Shown: piece after piece, positions 1 through 7,697 of the stretch
Numbering within the stretch: position 1 is the first letter of the stretch
How the letters are laid out: each line of letters starts with the position of its first letter
Assembly: GCA_937936675.1 (NCBI GenBank)
Contig: CALDDL010000024.1
Location: forward strand, 1-19,081
Reading direction: 5' to 3'
DNA from: an uncultured bacterium
Lineage (GTDB): Bacteria; Bacteroidota; Ignavibacteria; Ignavibacteriales; Melioribacteraceae
Length of the DNA stretch: 19,081 nt
The notes under the pieces: generated by a model
The model's database searches: none
What the model was told of the DNA's origin: nothing
What the model saw: only the letters and a program-made list of their open reading frames with translations
Position numbers and translations under genes: made by a program

Positions 1-275
1 TCGCTGCTCCTTACTTCATTGAAATTAAAATACATTGCTGTTGTAAAACGATCTGTAACTCCATATTCTATTTCAAATCTTGGCTGCCAACGATAATAGA
101 ACCCCGCTTCTTTACCTATGCGCCCAGTTTGCCAAAATTCAAACTCTAGCGCATTTGCGGGAAGTGTGTAAGACATATATGACCTTGCAAATTTTTTATC
201 ATCAGCATGTATTTCTGAAAAACAAAAATTTATTAGAAGAATTGCAAATAATACTCTGTAATTATATCTCCTCAT
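1..275 (-). CDS. Outer-membrane beta-barrel-like protein, 5' part only
   Basis: The gene is cut by the left edge of the window, so only about 91 N-terminal residues are seen. Translation from the ATG at 275 gives a basic start (MRRYNYR), a hydrophobic stretch and a likely cleavage site near HADDKK, which is a Sec signal peptide. The mature part alternates aromatic and polar residues (EFEFWQTGRIG, GFYYRWQPRFEIEYGVTDR), a pattern typical of transmembrane beta strands in Bacteroidota outer-membrane proteins. GGAG lies 7 bases before the ATG, supporting this start. It reads away from the element to its right and is taken as host sequence. The function and substrate cannot be told from this fragment. 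Confidence 0.65.
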   Translation of the reverse strand, partial: MRRYNYRVLFAILLINFCFSEIHADDKKFARSYMSYTLPANALEFEFWQTGRIGKEAGFYYRWQPRFEIEYGVTDRFTTAMYFNFNEVRSS

Positions 276-542
276 TTATAACTCCGCTTTATATTACTGA
301 TATTCGAACACTATTGTTCAATATGCTGGTCCTATATTAAAGGCGCGGTGCAAAATAACTTGTCACAATGAATGAGCGCAATCGCTATTAGAGGTGATTT
401 ATATGGCGGCAATCCCTATAAATGAGGATTTAATTATACTCCTTTTTAGGATGTGATTATTATTAGTAAATCTTTCTAAAGATAATTTACATGCAGACAG
501 TGTTAATTCTCTAAATTCATTCTCTTCCGAAATTTATTCCGC
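276..542. other. Non-coding gap holding the probable left end of the element
   Basis: No convincing gene lies between the beta-barrel gene and the small cysteine protein. The interval must contain the promoter of the leftward beta-barrel gene and, if the element reading is right, the left junction. I looked for a copy of the tRNA-Arg 3' end here and did not find one. An imperfect palindrome (TTGAAC, 6 bases, GTTCGAA on the minus strand) lies near 307-325. Confidence 0.4.
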
Positions 543-779
543 TCAACACTCATTTCCTGGATAAACTCTTAATACTGATATATAATTGTCGCTTTTTTCG
601 GAACTCGTTATTGAGTGAAGATTTTTTGTTGTTCCTATTCCATTTCGTTTTGGGTTTGTTCCTTGTCTATATTCATATAAAACACAATCCTTAATCACGC
701 ATTCCCTAACTTGCTTTTTTTCATATCCGGAACATTCCAAGCAATGTTTCTTAATTGCTTTCAGAGGTGTTAGTTTCAT
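543..779 (-). CDS. Small four-cysteine (zinc-finger-like) phage-type protein
   Basis: A 78-residue protein when started at the ATG at 779, which has GGAG 7 bases upstream. A longer reading from 833 would run through a palindromic mini-repeat and has no ribosome binding site, so the shorter start is preferred. Cysteines at about 13, 16, 27 and 32 (CLEC, then C-x4-C) suggest a zinc-binding knuckle. The pattern K-A-I-x2-H-C-x2-C-x(10)-C-x4-C-x-L-Y-x-Y-R-x-G recalls short uncharacterised proteins often found in phages and prophages; this is from memory of the pattern, not a search. It is the last gene of the leftward integrase-primase group, after the GTCCA array. Function unknown; nucleic-acid binding is plausible. 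Confidence 0.6.
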   Translation of the reverse strand: MKLTPLKAIKKHCLECSGYEKKQVRECVIKDCVLYEYRQGTNPKRNGIGTTKNLHSITSSEKSDNYISVLRVYPGNEC

Positions 780-816
780 TTTTAACTCCAGTAAATTTAT
801 TCTAATCTGTCCTTCC

Positions 817-832
817 TGCCTGCCGGTAGGCA
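817..832. repeat. Palindromic mini-repeat TGCCTGCCGGTAGGCA
   Basis: The TGCC and GGCA ends pair around a CCGGTAGG-like core. A related copy lies at 9219-9240, and a shorter relative at 10827-10842. It sits just upstream of the preferred start of the four-cysteine gene. Confidence 0.5.
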
Positions 833-851
833 TGGTTCGAGTATTTCAAAC

Positions 852-1041
852 TGTCCAAATGGACACTTTCTAGATAGTAAAACGTCCAAAAATCATTTTC
901 CGTCACAGTTTTTATCCAAAACGTCCATCAATCTGTCCAATAAAACTTAGAAAACATGCTTAATTCACAACTTTGGACACTTGGACGTTTTGAAATAGGA
1001 ATTCTTGCCCGATATAGAAATCAAAGTGTCCAAACGTCCAA
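852..1041. repeat. Array of nine GTCCA sites, candidate replication origin (iterons) or recombinase arm sites
   Basis: The core GTCCA occurs at 853-857, 884-888, 923-927, 935-939, 1028-1032 and 1036-1040. Its complement TGGAC occurs at 860-864, 974-978 and 982-986. Two pairs are tandem with 8-bp spacing (974/982 and 1028/1036) and one pair is inverted (TGTCCA, AA, TGGACA at 852-865). Nine copies in 190 bp of AT-rich DNA is far from chance. The array lies directly downstream of the prim-pol/helicase gene, where an origin for that protein could be. Whether it is an origin, an operator or an integrase arm region is inference. Confidence 0.6.
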
Positions 1042-1046
1042 TTTCA

Positions 1047-3377
1047 CTAAAATAATTTTGGTTCAAGATCTGTCGTTTCGGAATCTGAACCAGCGTCAGA
1101 TATCCTTCCATTTCTAAATTTGATCAACCGATCAACTCCGGATTTTCTTTCATTCACGCCCAGACCTTTTATCCTAGCCGCTTCTTTCATCCACCGGGTA
1201 AACTTGGTTAATTTCAGTTCAGTGAATTCATCATAATTTTTCTTAAAGTCTTCCAGCAATTCTTTTTTATTATGTTCAACATTTAACCCCAATGATTCAA
1301 AGTATTCAGCGAACTCATCACATGTTGAATCAATCAGTTTTTTCTTTTCTAAGTTTATGTGTGAACACTGAATTAATCCTTTACATAAATACAGCTGGAG
1401 GCAGCCAATCATGTAATTGAGAAAACAATTCCATTCCTCATTACTCCATTCATCATAAAATCTATGTCCAAACTCATCAATCGGTCTATGTATTTTATTG
1501 TAGTGATCAGAAAACTCAATAACAAATTGCCGGTCCATTGTTGAATCGTCGGATCCTTCAATCGTGTAGTTTGTTGATATAATGATTTTAGGCGATTGAT
1601 GAAATGGAATGATTATTTCATTCTGGTTTTTCTTCTCGACAGTTATGTCATCAGTAATGATCGAAAACAGTTTATCGAAATTGAATTTCTTAGTTACATC
1701 GTTAAATTCTATAATTGCCGTATCAAGAGTAACAGATTGAAAACTGAAACTTTTCGAGAAATTAAAATTCCTTCCATCCAAACGAATGGTTTTCCTAAGC
1801 TTTCCAATGGCCTGTGCAACCAAACCCTTTCCGCTTCTTCCATAAGCGCCGTCACTTAATTTCTCATCAAGAAAAATCACTGCTTTTGCATTCGTTGAAT
1901 CTTTATAATTATGCAGTAAATATCCGATCGCACTTCTTAATGATGAAATTCTTTGCTCATCATTTTTGCATATGTTCTTAATAAAGATTTCAAACTCAGA
2001 TTCTCTTCTGTCAAGACTCAATCTTTTGTGTATTACCTGTTTATCCCAAATGAATCCGTCCAATTCTTCATATCTTTTCACTGAAACTTTGTTCTCTGAA
2101 ATCTCAACAAAACAATTCGAGAAAAAGAGAAATCCTTTCTCTTTTGTGTCACGCAAGAATTCCAATTCTCTTGTTTCTAAGAATTCAAGAAATGTCTGGA
2201 CAAAATGTTGCGGTGCGCCTTTGATAACAGCATCAATTACTTTTATGCGTGGTGTCTCTTTGAAATGCTCAACATCCAATCGCTTCAGATAATCAATTAC
2301 AAAATCCTTGATATTGAAAATTTCCACCTCACGAACAATATTCTTGCTAACCTTCAGCAAAATATAACCGCGTTCTAATTGCAGTTTGCAAAAGCCATTC
2401 TCTTCAAGAAATCTCTTAAAATTCTGTTTTGAAATATGAGTCTTATCATTTTCTATATACCAAAACTTTGCAAACGGTTTTTGCCAGCCAAACTTTTCGG
2501 CAATATGATAAAGAGTTCCAAGTGTTATTCTTCCATCAGATTTCTTCATCAGTTCATCAAACTTTTTATTTATCGCAAACTCAGAATCATGGTAGTGTTG
2601 GTTTCCTAAACTCATCTTCAGAAAATATTTTCTTCCTTCCTCACCAATTGTTACTAAACCAAAACCGATTCTATACCAATCATCATAACAATTATTCGGC
2701 AGATTCATTTCAAGGAATTCAATTGCACTTTCTAATTTCTCTTTATCAAAACTAGTTGGTTCAAAAGTTCGCTTACCAACTTCAAGAACTTCTCTCTCTT
2801 TCTTTAAGTCGCAAAACTCTTCTAGGCATTCAAGCAAAACATCAGCGTCAATTTCTGTTGGTGGTTCTTTTGGTTCATCATATAAGAACAAATATCTGTT
2901 TCCGCTCTCATGTTTTGAATAAGGAAGGACAGTTTGCGATTGTCTCCATCTCAATTCAATATGATCACATAATCCTTCATCTTTCAGATACAACCGGTAA
3001 ACACTTTTAGGACCATTTAATCTATTATGCAATTGCTCATTTTCACTAACCTTAATCCAAATATGATAACCAACACCGCTTCCACTTTTCACCTCCCACA
3101 TATATTTTTCACCAAGTCCTAATCTTTTACAAATCATTTCAACTATGCTAAAATCATTTACTTTATCGAAATCGATATTCCGTAAATCATTTACTCCACA
3201 AATTCCGCCGATACCGGTTATACCTGCATTCCAGTCAAATTCAATTACATCCTGTTCAGTCTGTTCAATCAATTGCCAATTTTCCCAAGGAATAGTTGGC
3301 CGTTTCCCCTGGATAGGTAGAACATTAAATCCGAAAACGTTCTTATAAATCTTTGCCATTTCCAGAAATTGTTTCAT
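1047..3377 (-). CDS. Primase-polymerase / SF3 (D5-like) helicase replication protein
   Basis: A 776-residue replication initiator in two parts. Residues about 10-150 look like an archaeo-eukaryotic (prim-pol) primase: an acidic motif at D69/D71 (NIDFD), a histidine in GYHIWIK near H105, and HIELRW with E141 as third motif. Residues about 215-298 resemble the PriCT-type linker. Residues about 480-640 form an SF3/D5-type helicase: Walker A GAYGRSGKG at 510-518, Walker B with IIEFND near 555-560, sensor-1 N603 in IISTNY, and an arginine-finger candidate at R616. Such proteins start replication of plasmids, phages and satellites. The ATG overlaps the integrase stop (ATGA), with GGAGAAAAG upstream, so its translation is probably coupled to integrase. 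Confidence 0.88.
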   Translation of the reverse strand: MKQFLEMAKIYKNVFGFNVLPIQGKRPTIPWENWQLIEQTEQDVIEFDWNAGITGIGGICGVNDLRNIDFDKVNDFSIVEMICKRLGLGEKYMWEVKSGSGVGYHIWIKVSENEQLHNRLNGPKSVYRLYLKDEGLCDHIELRWRQSQTVLPYSKHESGNRYLFLYDEPKEPPTEIDADVLLECLEEFCDLKKEREVLEVGKRTFEPTSFDKEKLESAIEFLEMNLPNNCYDDWYRIGFGLVTIGEEGRKYFLKMSLGNQHYHDSEFAINKKFDELMKKSDGRITLGTLYHIAEKFGWQKPFAKFWYIENDKTHISKQNFKRFLEENGFCKLQLERGYILLKVSKNIVREVEIFNIKDFVIDYLKRLDVEHFKETPRIKVIDAVIKGAPQHFVQTFLEFLETRELEFLRDTKEKGFLFFSNCFVEISENKVSVKRYEELDGFIWDKQVIHKRLSLDRRESEFEIFIKNICKNDEQRISSLRSAIGYLLHNYKDSTNAKAVIFLDEKLSDGAYGRSGKGLVAQAIGKLRKTIRLDGRNFNFSKSFSFQSVTLDTAIIEFNDVTKKFNFDKLFSIITDDITVEKKNQNEIIIPFHQSPKIIISTNYTIEGSDDSTMDRQFVIEFSDHYNKIHRPIDEFGHRFYDEWSNEEWNCFLNYMIGCLQLYLCKGLIQCSHINLEKKKLIDSTCDEFAEYFESLGLNVEHNKKELLEDFKKNYDEFTELKLTKFTRWMKEAARIKGLGVNERKSGVDRLIKFRNGRISDAGSDSETTDLEPKLF

Positions 3378-4447
3378 CTCTTTTCTCCGGAATTAATACT
3401 AAATATTTGTAATCGTGAATTCTCTTCAAGACTTGTTTTTTGCTTTTGTCTTGTTTCTAATATCTCACTACTTGCACCTGCACTGAGCGGAGCCGAAGTG
3501 TCTAGCTTTTTAATAGCTTCTCTCAATGAATCCATATTCAAATGCGAATAAATCTCAGTTGTTGAAATCGAAGAATGCCCGAGTAGTTCTTTTATTGTAT
3601 ATAGTGGAACACCTTTCTGCACAAGATTAGAAGCGAATGAATGTCTCAACGAATGAAAATGAATTGATGGATCTGCTCCAGCAGTTTTACAAGCAAGCTT
3701 AAATCTTTTAGAAATATAATCCCCGGTAAAACGTTTCTCGTCATCTTTACAAAACAAATAAGCTTTGTTTATTGGGATTACTTTTTTCCTTTTCTGTTGA
3801 GAAAGAATAGTGCCTAATGTTTCATCACTAATCGGTATGAACCTTTGATTTCTTCCTTTCGTTGTAAAACAATCATCACCAACCGTAATTACTTTATTCT
3901 GTAGATCAACATTCTTTAATCTCAAATTCACAATTTCGTCCAATCGCATTCCAGTATAAAACGCGAATACAACAATGTCTTTAATAGTCTCATTCTTTAA
4001 GTGATCACAAATCACTAATAGTTGATCACTATTGATAAATACCGGGTTCACTTGCTGTTTTTTCGGCAGCTTTACTTTTTGGAAATAATTTTCTTTTACA
4101 TAGCCCCAATCTTTTGCCTTATTGAACGCAGCTTTTATTGTTCGATAATAAACTCTAAATCCTTTCTTAACTTTTCGTTGAAGATAAAGCACAAACTGTT
4201 CCACTTCTTTCATTCCGATTGATTGAATAGTTTTTCCATATCCAAAGAATTCCGTTAAATGTTTGAATGAACTATTAACAGAAACGGAATATGCCTTCGA
4301 TCTATTTTGTTTTATCATATTGCTGTATTCATTTGTAAAAACACGAAGCGTAACAGTGTTCTTTTGTTCATTCCCTGGAATAATCGAAAGCAGCACTCGT
4401 AACTTTTCAAGATCATCAACAGAAATATTTTTTAATAACTTATTCAT
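3374..4447 (-). CDS. Tyrosine recombinase / phage-type integrase
   Basis: A 357-residue protein with a core-binding (SAM-like) domain at about 30-120 and a full catalytic domain at about 135-305. The expected active-site residues are all visible: R168 in TGMRLDE, K197 in TTKGRNQ, H265-x-x-R268 in HSLRHS, H291 in LLGHSS and nucleophile Y300 in EIYSHL. It should catalyse site-specific integration and excision of the element. The tail after Y300 is about 57 residues, longer than usual, and residues about 316-323 are encoded by a palindromic mini-repeat. Upstream lies the excisionase-type HTH gene (15-base gap); downstream is the primase gene, overlapped by ATGA. The site it targets is not proven here; tRNA-Arg at 11945-12018 is the candidate. 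Confidence 0.93.
   Translation of the reverse strand: MNKLLKNISVDDLEKLRVLLSIIPGNEQKNTVTLRVFTNEYSNMIKQNRSKAYSVSVNSSFKHLTEFFGYGKTIQSIGMKEVEQFVLYLQRKVKKGFRVYYRTIKAAFNKAKDWGYVKENYFQKVKLPKKQQVNPVFINSDQLLVICDHLKNETIKDIVVFAFYTGMRLDEIVNLRLKNVDLQNKVITVGDDCFTTKGRNQRFIPISDETLGTILSQQKRKKVIPINKAYLFCKDDEKRFTGDYISKRFKLACKTAGADPSIHFHSLRHSFASNLVQKGVPLYTIKELLGHSSISTTEIYSHLNMDSLREAIKKLDTSAPLSAGASSEILETRQKQKTSLEENSRLQIFSINSGEKR
3481..3500. repeat. Mini-repeat inside the integrase reading frame
   Basis: The 20-bp CACTGAGCGGAGCCGAAGTG has short complementary ends (CACT/AGTG) and an inner GCGGAGCC. It resembles a dispersed palindromic repeat often seen in Bacteroidota genomes (from memory). It is in frame and encodes part of the integrase C-terminal tail. 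Confidence 0.45.
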
Positions 4448-4462
4448 TTCTCAATGAGCGTG

Positions 4463-4885
4463 CTATTGTTTTCTTCTGCTTTTCAGTGGGAACTCAATCA
4501 GTATTTCGGTTTCATTATTTTCTTCATTACTTTTTTCCTTCTTTTCATCAAAACCAATCTCAATCTGATTCGGATCCTTTTCAACATAATTTTCATCTTT
4601 CAATTCTGCATTCTCAATTCTCAATTTTACTTTGCTCTTATAGACCCACTCGTCAATCTCATTCTTAGAAAAGAAAATCATCTTACCGGTTGGCTTGTAA
4701 TGTGGAATTACTTTTCGATAGGTTAATTTGTAAAGATAACTTGGCGCATACCCGAGATAAGCACATGCTTCTTTGAAAGTCAGTGGTCTATCATCTTTTT
4801 TTTTGACCAAGTCTTCTATTGCGGAAAGTTTTTGAAGTATTTGTTCTGATCCCGATTTATCGGGAGAAGAATCCTTTTTTTTCAT
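4463..4885 (-). CDS. Excisionase-type helix-turn-helix DNA-binding protein
   Basis: The central part (LTFKEACAYLGY, APSYLYKLTYRKVIPHYKP, GKMIFFSKNEIDEWV) is the winged HTH_17/MerR-like fold used by excisionase-family proteins. The N-terminal section is a short charged helix and the C-terminal 50 residues are acidic and low in complexity. Two starts are possible: ATG at 4897 without a ribosome binding site, or ATG at 4885 preceded by GAGG at a good distance; the second is preferred. It lies 15 bases before the integrase gene and directly after the AGTATATC array, so it probably acts as recombination directionality factor or regulator of the integrase operon. A palindromic mini-repeat (4850-4865) sits inside its N-terminal codons. 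Confidence 0.82.
   Translation of the reverse strand: MKKKDSSPDKSGSEQILQKLSAIEDLVKKKDDRPLTFKEACAYLGYAPSYLYKLTYRKVIPHYKPTGKMIFFSKNEIDEWVYKSKVKLRIENAELKDENYVEKDPNQIEIGFDEKKEKSNEENNETEILIEFPLKSRRKQ
4850..4865. repeat. Palindromic mini-repeat TCCCGATTTATCGGGA
   Basis: TCCCGAT and ATCGGGA pair around two bases. It lies within the N-terminal coding part of the HTH gene. Relatives with the same CCCG/CGGG core occur at 8079-8113 and 9130-9149. Confidence 0.5.
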
Positions 4886-4953
4886 CTCATACCTCATGCT
4901 GATTAATTACATGAGAAATATGAAATAGAAAAACAAGAAAAAGTATTTATCAC

Positions 4954-5062
4954 AGTATATCGAAGTATATCGCAAATCGATAAAGTATGATATACTTTTT
5001 TATCTCTACCCCCAAAAGTATATCGAAGGCTATCAAGTTATGATATAGTCTGATATACTTTT
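4954..5062. promoter_or_regulatory. Operator-like array of AGTATATC sites
   Basis: AGTATATCG is present at 4954-4962, 4964-4972 (exact 10-bp tandem) and 5017-5025. The reverse form GATATACT is at 4989-4996 and 5052-5059, with a one-mismatch copy GATATAGT at 5042-5049. AAAAGTATATC (5014-5024) and GATATACTTTT (5052-5062) form a larger inverted repeat. The array fills the gap between the RteC-like gene and the excisionase/integrase/primase group, where a promoter and its regulator sites are expected. One helical turn between the tandem copies suits cooperative protein binding. The inverted repeat could also serve as a terminator for the RteC-like gene. Confidence 0.6.
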
Positions 5063-5084
5063 TAAATATTCGCCCAAAGTGTTA

Positions 5085-5921
5085 TTAAACCAGAAAATTG
5101 CTTTGTGAAATAAAAAACATGAATATTATTTCGACTGAATCGAGAATCTTTCTAATCCATTTAACTGTTTCTGTGTAGTTAATTGTATTATTCTTTTTCT
5201 GTGCTAAATATTTGAACGGCTTGCCGTTTCTATTACAAAAATGTTTTTCAAAAACTTTGTATTTGTTCTCTTCATCAATTGCTTTTCTCTGCGCCAGTTC
5301 ATCAACAAAAATAGAAAAGCTGCTATCGCTTTTAAGCCAAATAATTATTCCGGAATGTATTCTCACATTACTAAAAGGAATCTGTTTTTCATCTGTAAAA
5401 TGAGCTAGTATTTCTTCTTTGACAAACTTCGGAACACACACATTATTTTTAAGACAATTAAACAAAGCTAAAAGTTTAGCATCTCCAACTTTCCAAACTA
5501 TCCTGGTAGTCGAATCGTTATTCATAAATATTTCTTTCTCTTTATTAAAACATTCATTCCAAGTAGCCCTTGCTTCTAATTTCGTTTTGTAAAAAGCCAG
5601 ATGATTTTCCGATCGTTCTAAAAAATCATAATATTCTTGGCAAAGATTCTTTGCACAAATCTTTACAATCTTCTTCGTTATTGTTCGCTTTATTTTCTTA
5701 TCAGAATTGACAAGCTCAACTAGGGAAGTTTCTTGATTAACTGTTTTTGCGGAAAGTTTTATTTCGGTCGGCTCTATATTCTTTGCTTCACACTTTACAT
5801 CTTGAATCGCATTCCTGCATCTTACAATTTCTTTTGAAATGAACTCGATTTTATCAATATCAAGTTCGATTTCCTCTAATCGTTTTTCCAGTTCGATAAA
5901 CGAAAACCTTTCAATGGGCAT
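5085..5921 (-). CDS. Uncharacterised protein, weak RteC-like resemblance
   Basis: A 278-residue soluble protein. The first 60 residues are charged and heptad-like (LEKRLEEIELDIDKIE), probably a coiled coil. Residues about 110-210 (LERSENHLAFYK, then IVWKVGDAKLLALFNCLK, KEEILAHF, FSIFVDELAQRK) follow the order of conserved points in RteC-family regulators of Bacteroidota conjugative elements: a W-x-x-x-K-x2-L-x2-L helix, an EI-x3-F helix, and a closing F-x2-L helix. The match is by eye and weak. In CTnDOT, RteC activates the excision genes by binding upstream of them; here the gene sits directly upstream of an operator-like array and an excisionase-type gene, which fits. GGGG lies 6 bases before the ATG. 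Confidence 0.5.
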   Translation of the reverse strand: MPIERFSFIELEKRLEEIELDIDKIEFISKEIVRCRNAIQDVKCEAKNIEPTEIKLSAKTVNQETSLVELVNSDKKIKRTITKKIVKICAKNLCQEYYDFLERSENHLAFYKTKLEARATWNECFNKEKEIFMNNDSTTRIVWKVGDAKLLALFNCLKNNVCVPKFVKEEILAHFTDEKQIPFSNVRIHSGIIIWLKSDSSFSIFVDELAQRKAIDEENKYKVFEKHFCNRNGKPFKYLAQKKNNTINYTETVKWIRKILDSVEIIFMFFISQSNFLV

Positions 5922-6312
5922 ATTTCCCCCTTATGAATAGAGAGATAATTAATACACACAATTTTATTCGTCGGCAGTCCTTAAGATATGAATCCCGACT
6001 ATGTCCATGGGATTTAAGCCGTAGAAAGGTTCGCTATTAATATTCCCTAAATAAGTAGCAACTCGTTTCTATATCACTCGATATATAATAATTTCTTTCG
6101 AAATATTCACCACATTTTTATCGTAGCATACTTGCAATAATCTTACACTATCACTTTCCATTTTAGAATTCATTAAATTGAAGCGTGTATAAATTATTAC
6201 ATCTACTTCGAAGCAGTATGAATATTTCAAGATTGGCTAATTCATGATGATATAATTACTCGAACCTGAAGAAAGAGCATATTTATTTTAGCAATAGCAT
6301 ATAGTAAAACAA
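5922..6312. other. Divergent intergenic region
   Basis: This 391-bp stretch separates the leftward RteC-like gene from the rightward DUF3800 gene and must hold both promoters. It is very AT-rich; I see no convincing reading frame, tRNA or strong hairpin. The DUF3800 start has no clear ribosome binding site. Confidence 0.4.
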
Positions 6313-7083
6313 ATGTCCGAAAACCAAAACAAAGAATCTGAACAAAATAAAATCGATCCAATCTTAGTTTATCTTGATGAAACCGGTGATCATTCTCTCG
6401 AAAAAATTGATAAAGATTTTCCAATCTTTGTTTTAACAACCTTTCTAGTTCGCCAATCAGTTTACGTCAATGAAATTATTCCTAAAGTATATCAGCTTAA
6501 GATTGACAACTTTGGACATGAAGGTGTTATCTTACATTCCAGAGATATTCGTAAAGCTCAAACTCCTTTTGAATTCCTTATGAATGTAAATAAGAGGGAG
6601 CCGTTTCTTAATTCGATTTCAGAATTGATGGGTAATCTCAATTTCAAACTGATTGTTTCAGTTATCAAAAAAGAAATACTTGTTAAACAGTATGCAAAAC
6701 CATTCAATCCTTACGAACTTGCTCTCAAATTTAATGTGGAAAGAATAATTGCTCTCCTTAATCAAATCAAGCAAACAAAAGTCCGCTTAGTTGCTGAATC
6801 TCGCGGCAAGAATGAAGATGATGCATTGCGTTTAAGTCTTTATGAAATGATACGAGAAGGAACTGAAAGAATCAGTAAAGAGGAATTTAGAAAGATTGAA
6901 TTTATTCTAACTTTTTTACCCAAGTCTAATAATATTGTCGGAACACAGATCGCTGATCTTTGCGGTTATCCCATCGGTCGCCACATTCTTAATCCGGAAA
7001 AAGAAAATAAACCATTCGAAGTTATCAAATCGAAAATGCTAGGTAAGGTTAATGGATGGGAATGTTTCAAGGTATTCCCATAA
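6313..7083 (+). CDS. DUF3800 family protein
   Basis: A 256-residue protein. The N-terminal VYLDETGDHS (D22, E23, D26) matches the DESG(D/N)-type motif of DUF3800, and GTQIADLCGYPIGRH near 218-232 matches the C-terminal (Q)-x-ADL-x-(A/G)Y signature. These acidic motifs are why DUF3800 is considered a possible RNase H-fold nuclease; its biochemical role is not established. It is frequent on mobile elements and in defence-rich regions. It stands alone on the plus strand between two leftward groups, so it is probably cargo under its own promoter. It has no signal peptide or membrane segment. Confidence 0.82.
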   Translation: MSENQNKESEQNKIDPILVYLDETGDHSLEKIDKDFPIFVLTTFLVRQSVYVNEIIPKVYQLKIDNFGHEGVILHSRDIRKAQTPFEFLMNVNKREPFLNSISELMGNLNFKLIVSVIKKEILVKQYAKPFNPYELALKFNVERIIALLNQIKQTKVRLVAESRGKNEDDALRLSLYEMIREGTERISKEEFRKIEFILTFLPKSNNIVGTQIADLCGYPIGRHILNPEKENKPFEVIKSKMLGKVNGWECFKVFP

Positions 7084-7115
7084 AAAGCAAAAGGCTCCGA
7101 AATTCATCAGAGCCT
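7076..7115 (-). terminator. Rho-independent terminator closing the leftward lysis cassette
   Basis: On the minus strand AGGCTC and GAGCCT pair around a 12-base loop and are followed by TTTTGCTTTTTA. The T-rich side is present only on the minus strand, so it serves transcription coming from the holin gene. It overlaps the last codons of the DUF3800 gene. Confidence 0.65.
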
Positions 7116-7306
7116 CTAACCGACCGGGCATTCCCAGTCCCTTATAAAACCATAAGAAATTTAGCTGTTCCTTTACAAATTGTCAATCAAAATCATGAAC
7201 CAAATACTGTTTTGAAAATAATCATGCCTTTTTTACTTCCATTCGCAACAAAATGTTTCCAGCGCTTTGATTATTCCAATTCATTTTACAATAGAATTCC
7301 CAAGAA

Positions 7307-7696
7307 TTATTTTCTAATCTTCTCAACAATCTTCTCTCCCGTTCTTCCAACCACATAACCACCCAAGCCAATTTGTAATAATGTCCATGCCTCATTACTT
7401 AAACGAAATGCAAGCCAACCAAAAGAATCACACACAACAAGGATAAGAAAAGTAAGCATCGTAATTGGTCTCCAATTCCTCTGCAGCCAGCTTTGTCCTT
7501 TCGCTTCTGCTTCAACAACCCGGGATTGAGAATCCAATAACTTCGATTCATATTCTAAAGCTTTACCTAAAAACTCATTCTCAATTTTCGTCAACTCATT
7601 TTGAAGCTTTCCTCTTTCCTCATCGGTTGTAGTAAGATTATCAATAAGATCAGTAATTGGTTTTACAACCCCACTTAAAAAATCCAACACTCCCAT
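7307..7696 (-). CDS. Phage holin-like membrane protein (3TM / GTA-type)
   Basis: A 129-residue protein. Residues 1-20 are amphipathic, 25-65 are a charged helix, 77-97 are a clear membrane helix (ITMLTFLILVVCDSFGWLAF) and about 102-117 a second one rich in glycine. The motif W-L-Q-R-N-W-R-P-I-T before the first membrane helix and G-G-Y-V-V-G-R-T-G-E-K at the end are typical of the 3TM holin family known from phages and gene transfer agents (PF11351-like). It would permeabilise the inner membrane to release or activate the endolysin. GGAGG of its ribosome binding site is formed by the last codons of the preceding gene, one base away. Confidence 0.82.
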   Translation of the reverse strand: MGVLDFLSGVVKPITDLIDNLTTTDEERGKLQNELTKIENEFLGKALEYESKLLDSQSRVVEAEAKGQSWLQRNWRPITMLTFLILVVCDSFGWLAFRLSNEAWTLLQIGLGGYVVGRTGEKIVEKIRK

Positions 7697-7697
7697 T

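Noticed and set aside
101..112. An 8-base match (GAACCCCG) to the tRNA-Arg T arm, considered as the left attachment site
   Set aside because: It lies inside the coding sequence of the beta-barrel gene, is too short, and neighbouring bases do not match.
780..833. A longer N-terminus for the four-cysteine protein
   Set aside because: The extension is encoded by a palindromic mini-repeat and lacks a ribosome binding site, while the inner ATG at 779 has GGAG in place.
852..1041. The GTCCA cluster as a CRISPR array
   Set aside because: The repeated unit is only 5-8 bases, spacing is irregular and orientation is mixed; there are no cas genes.
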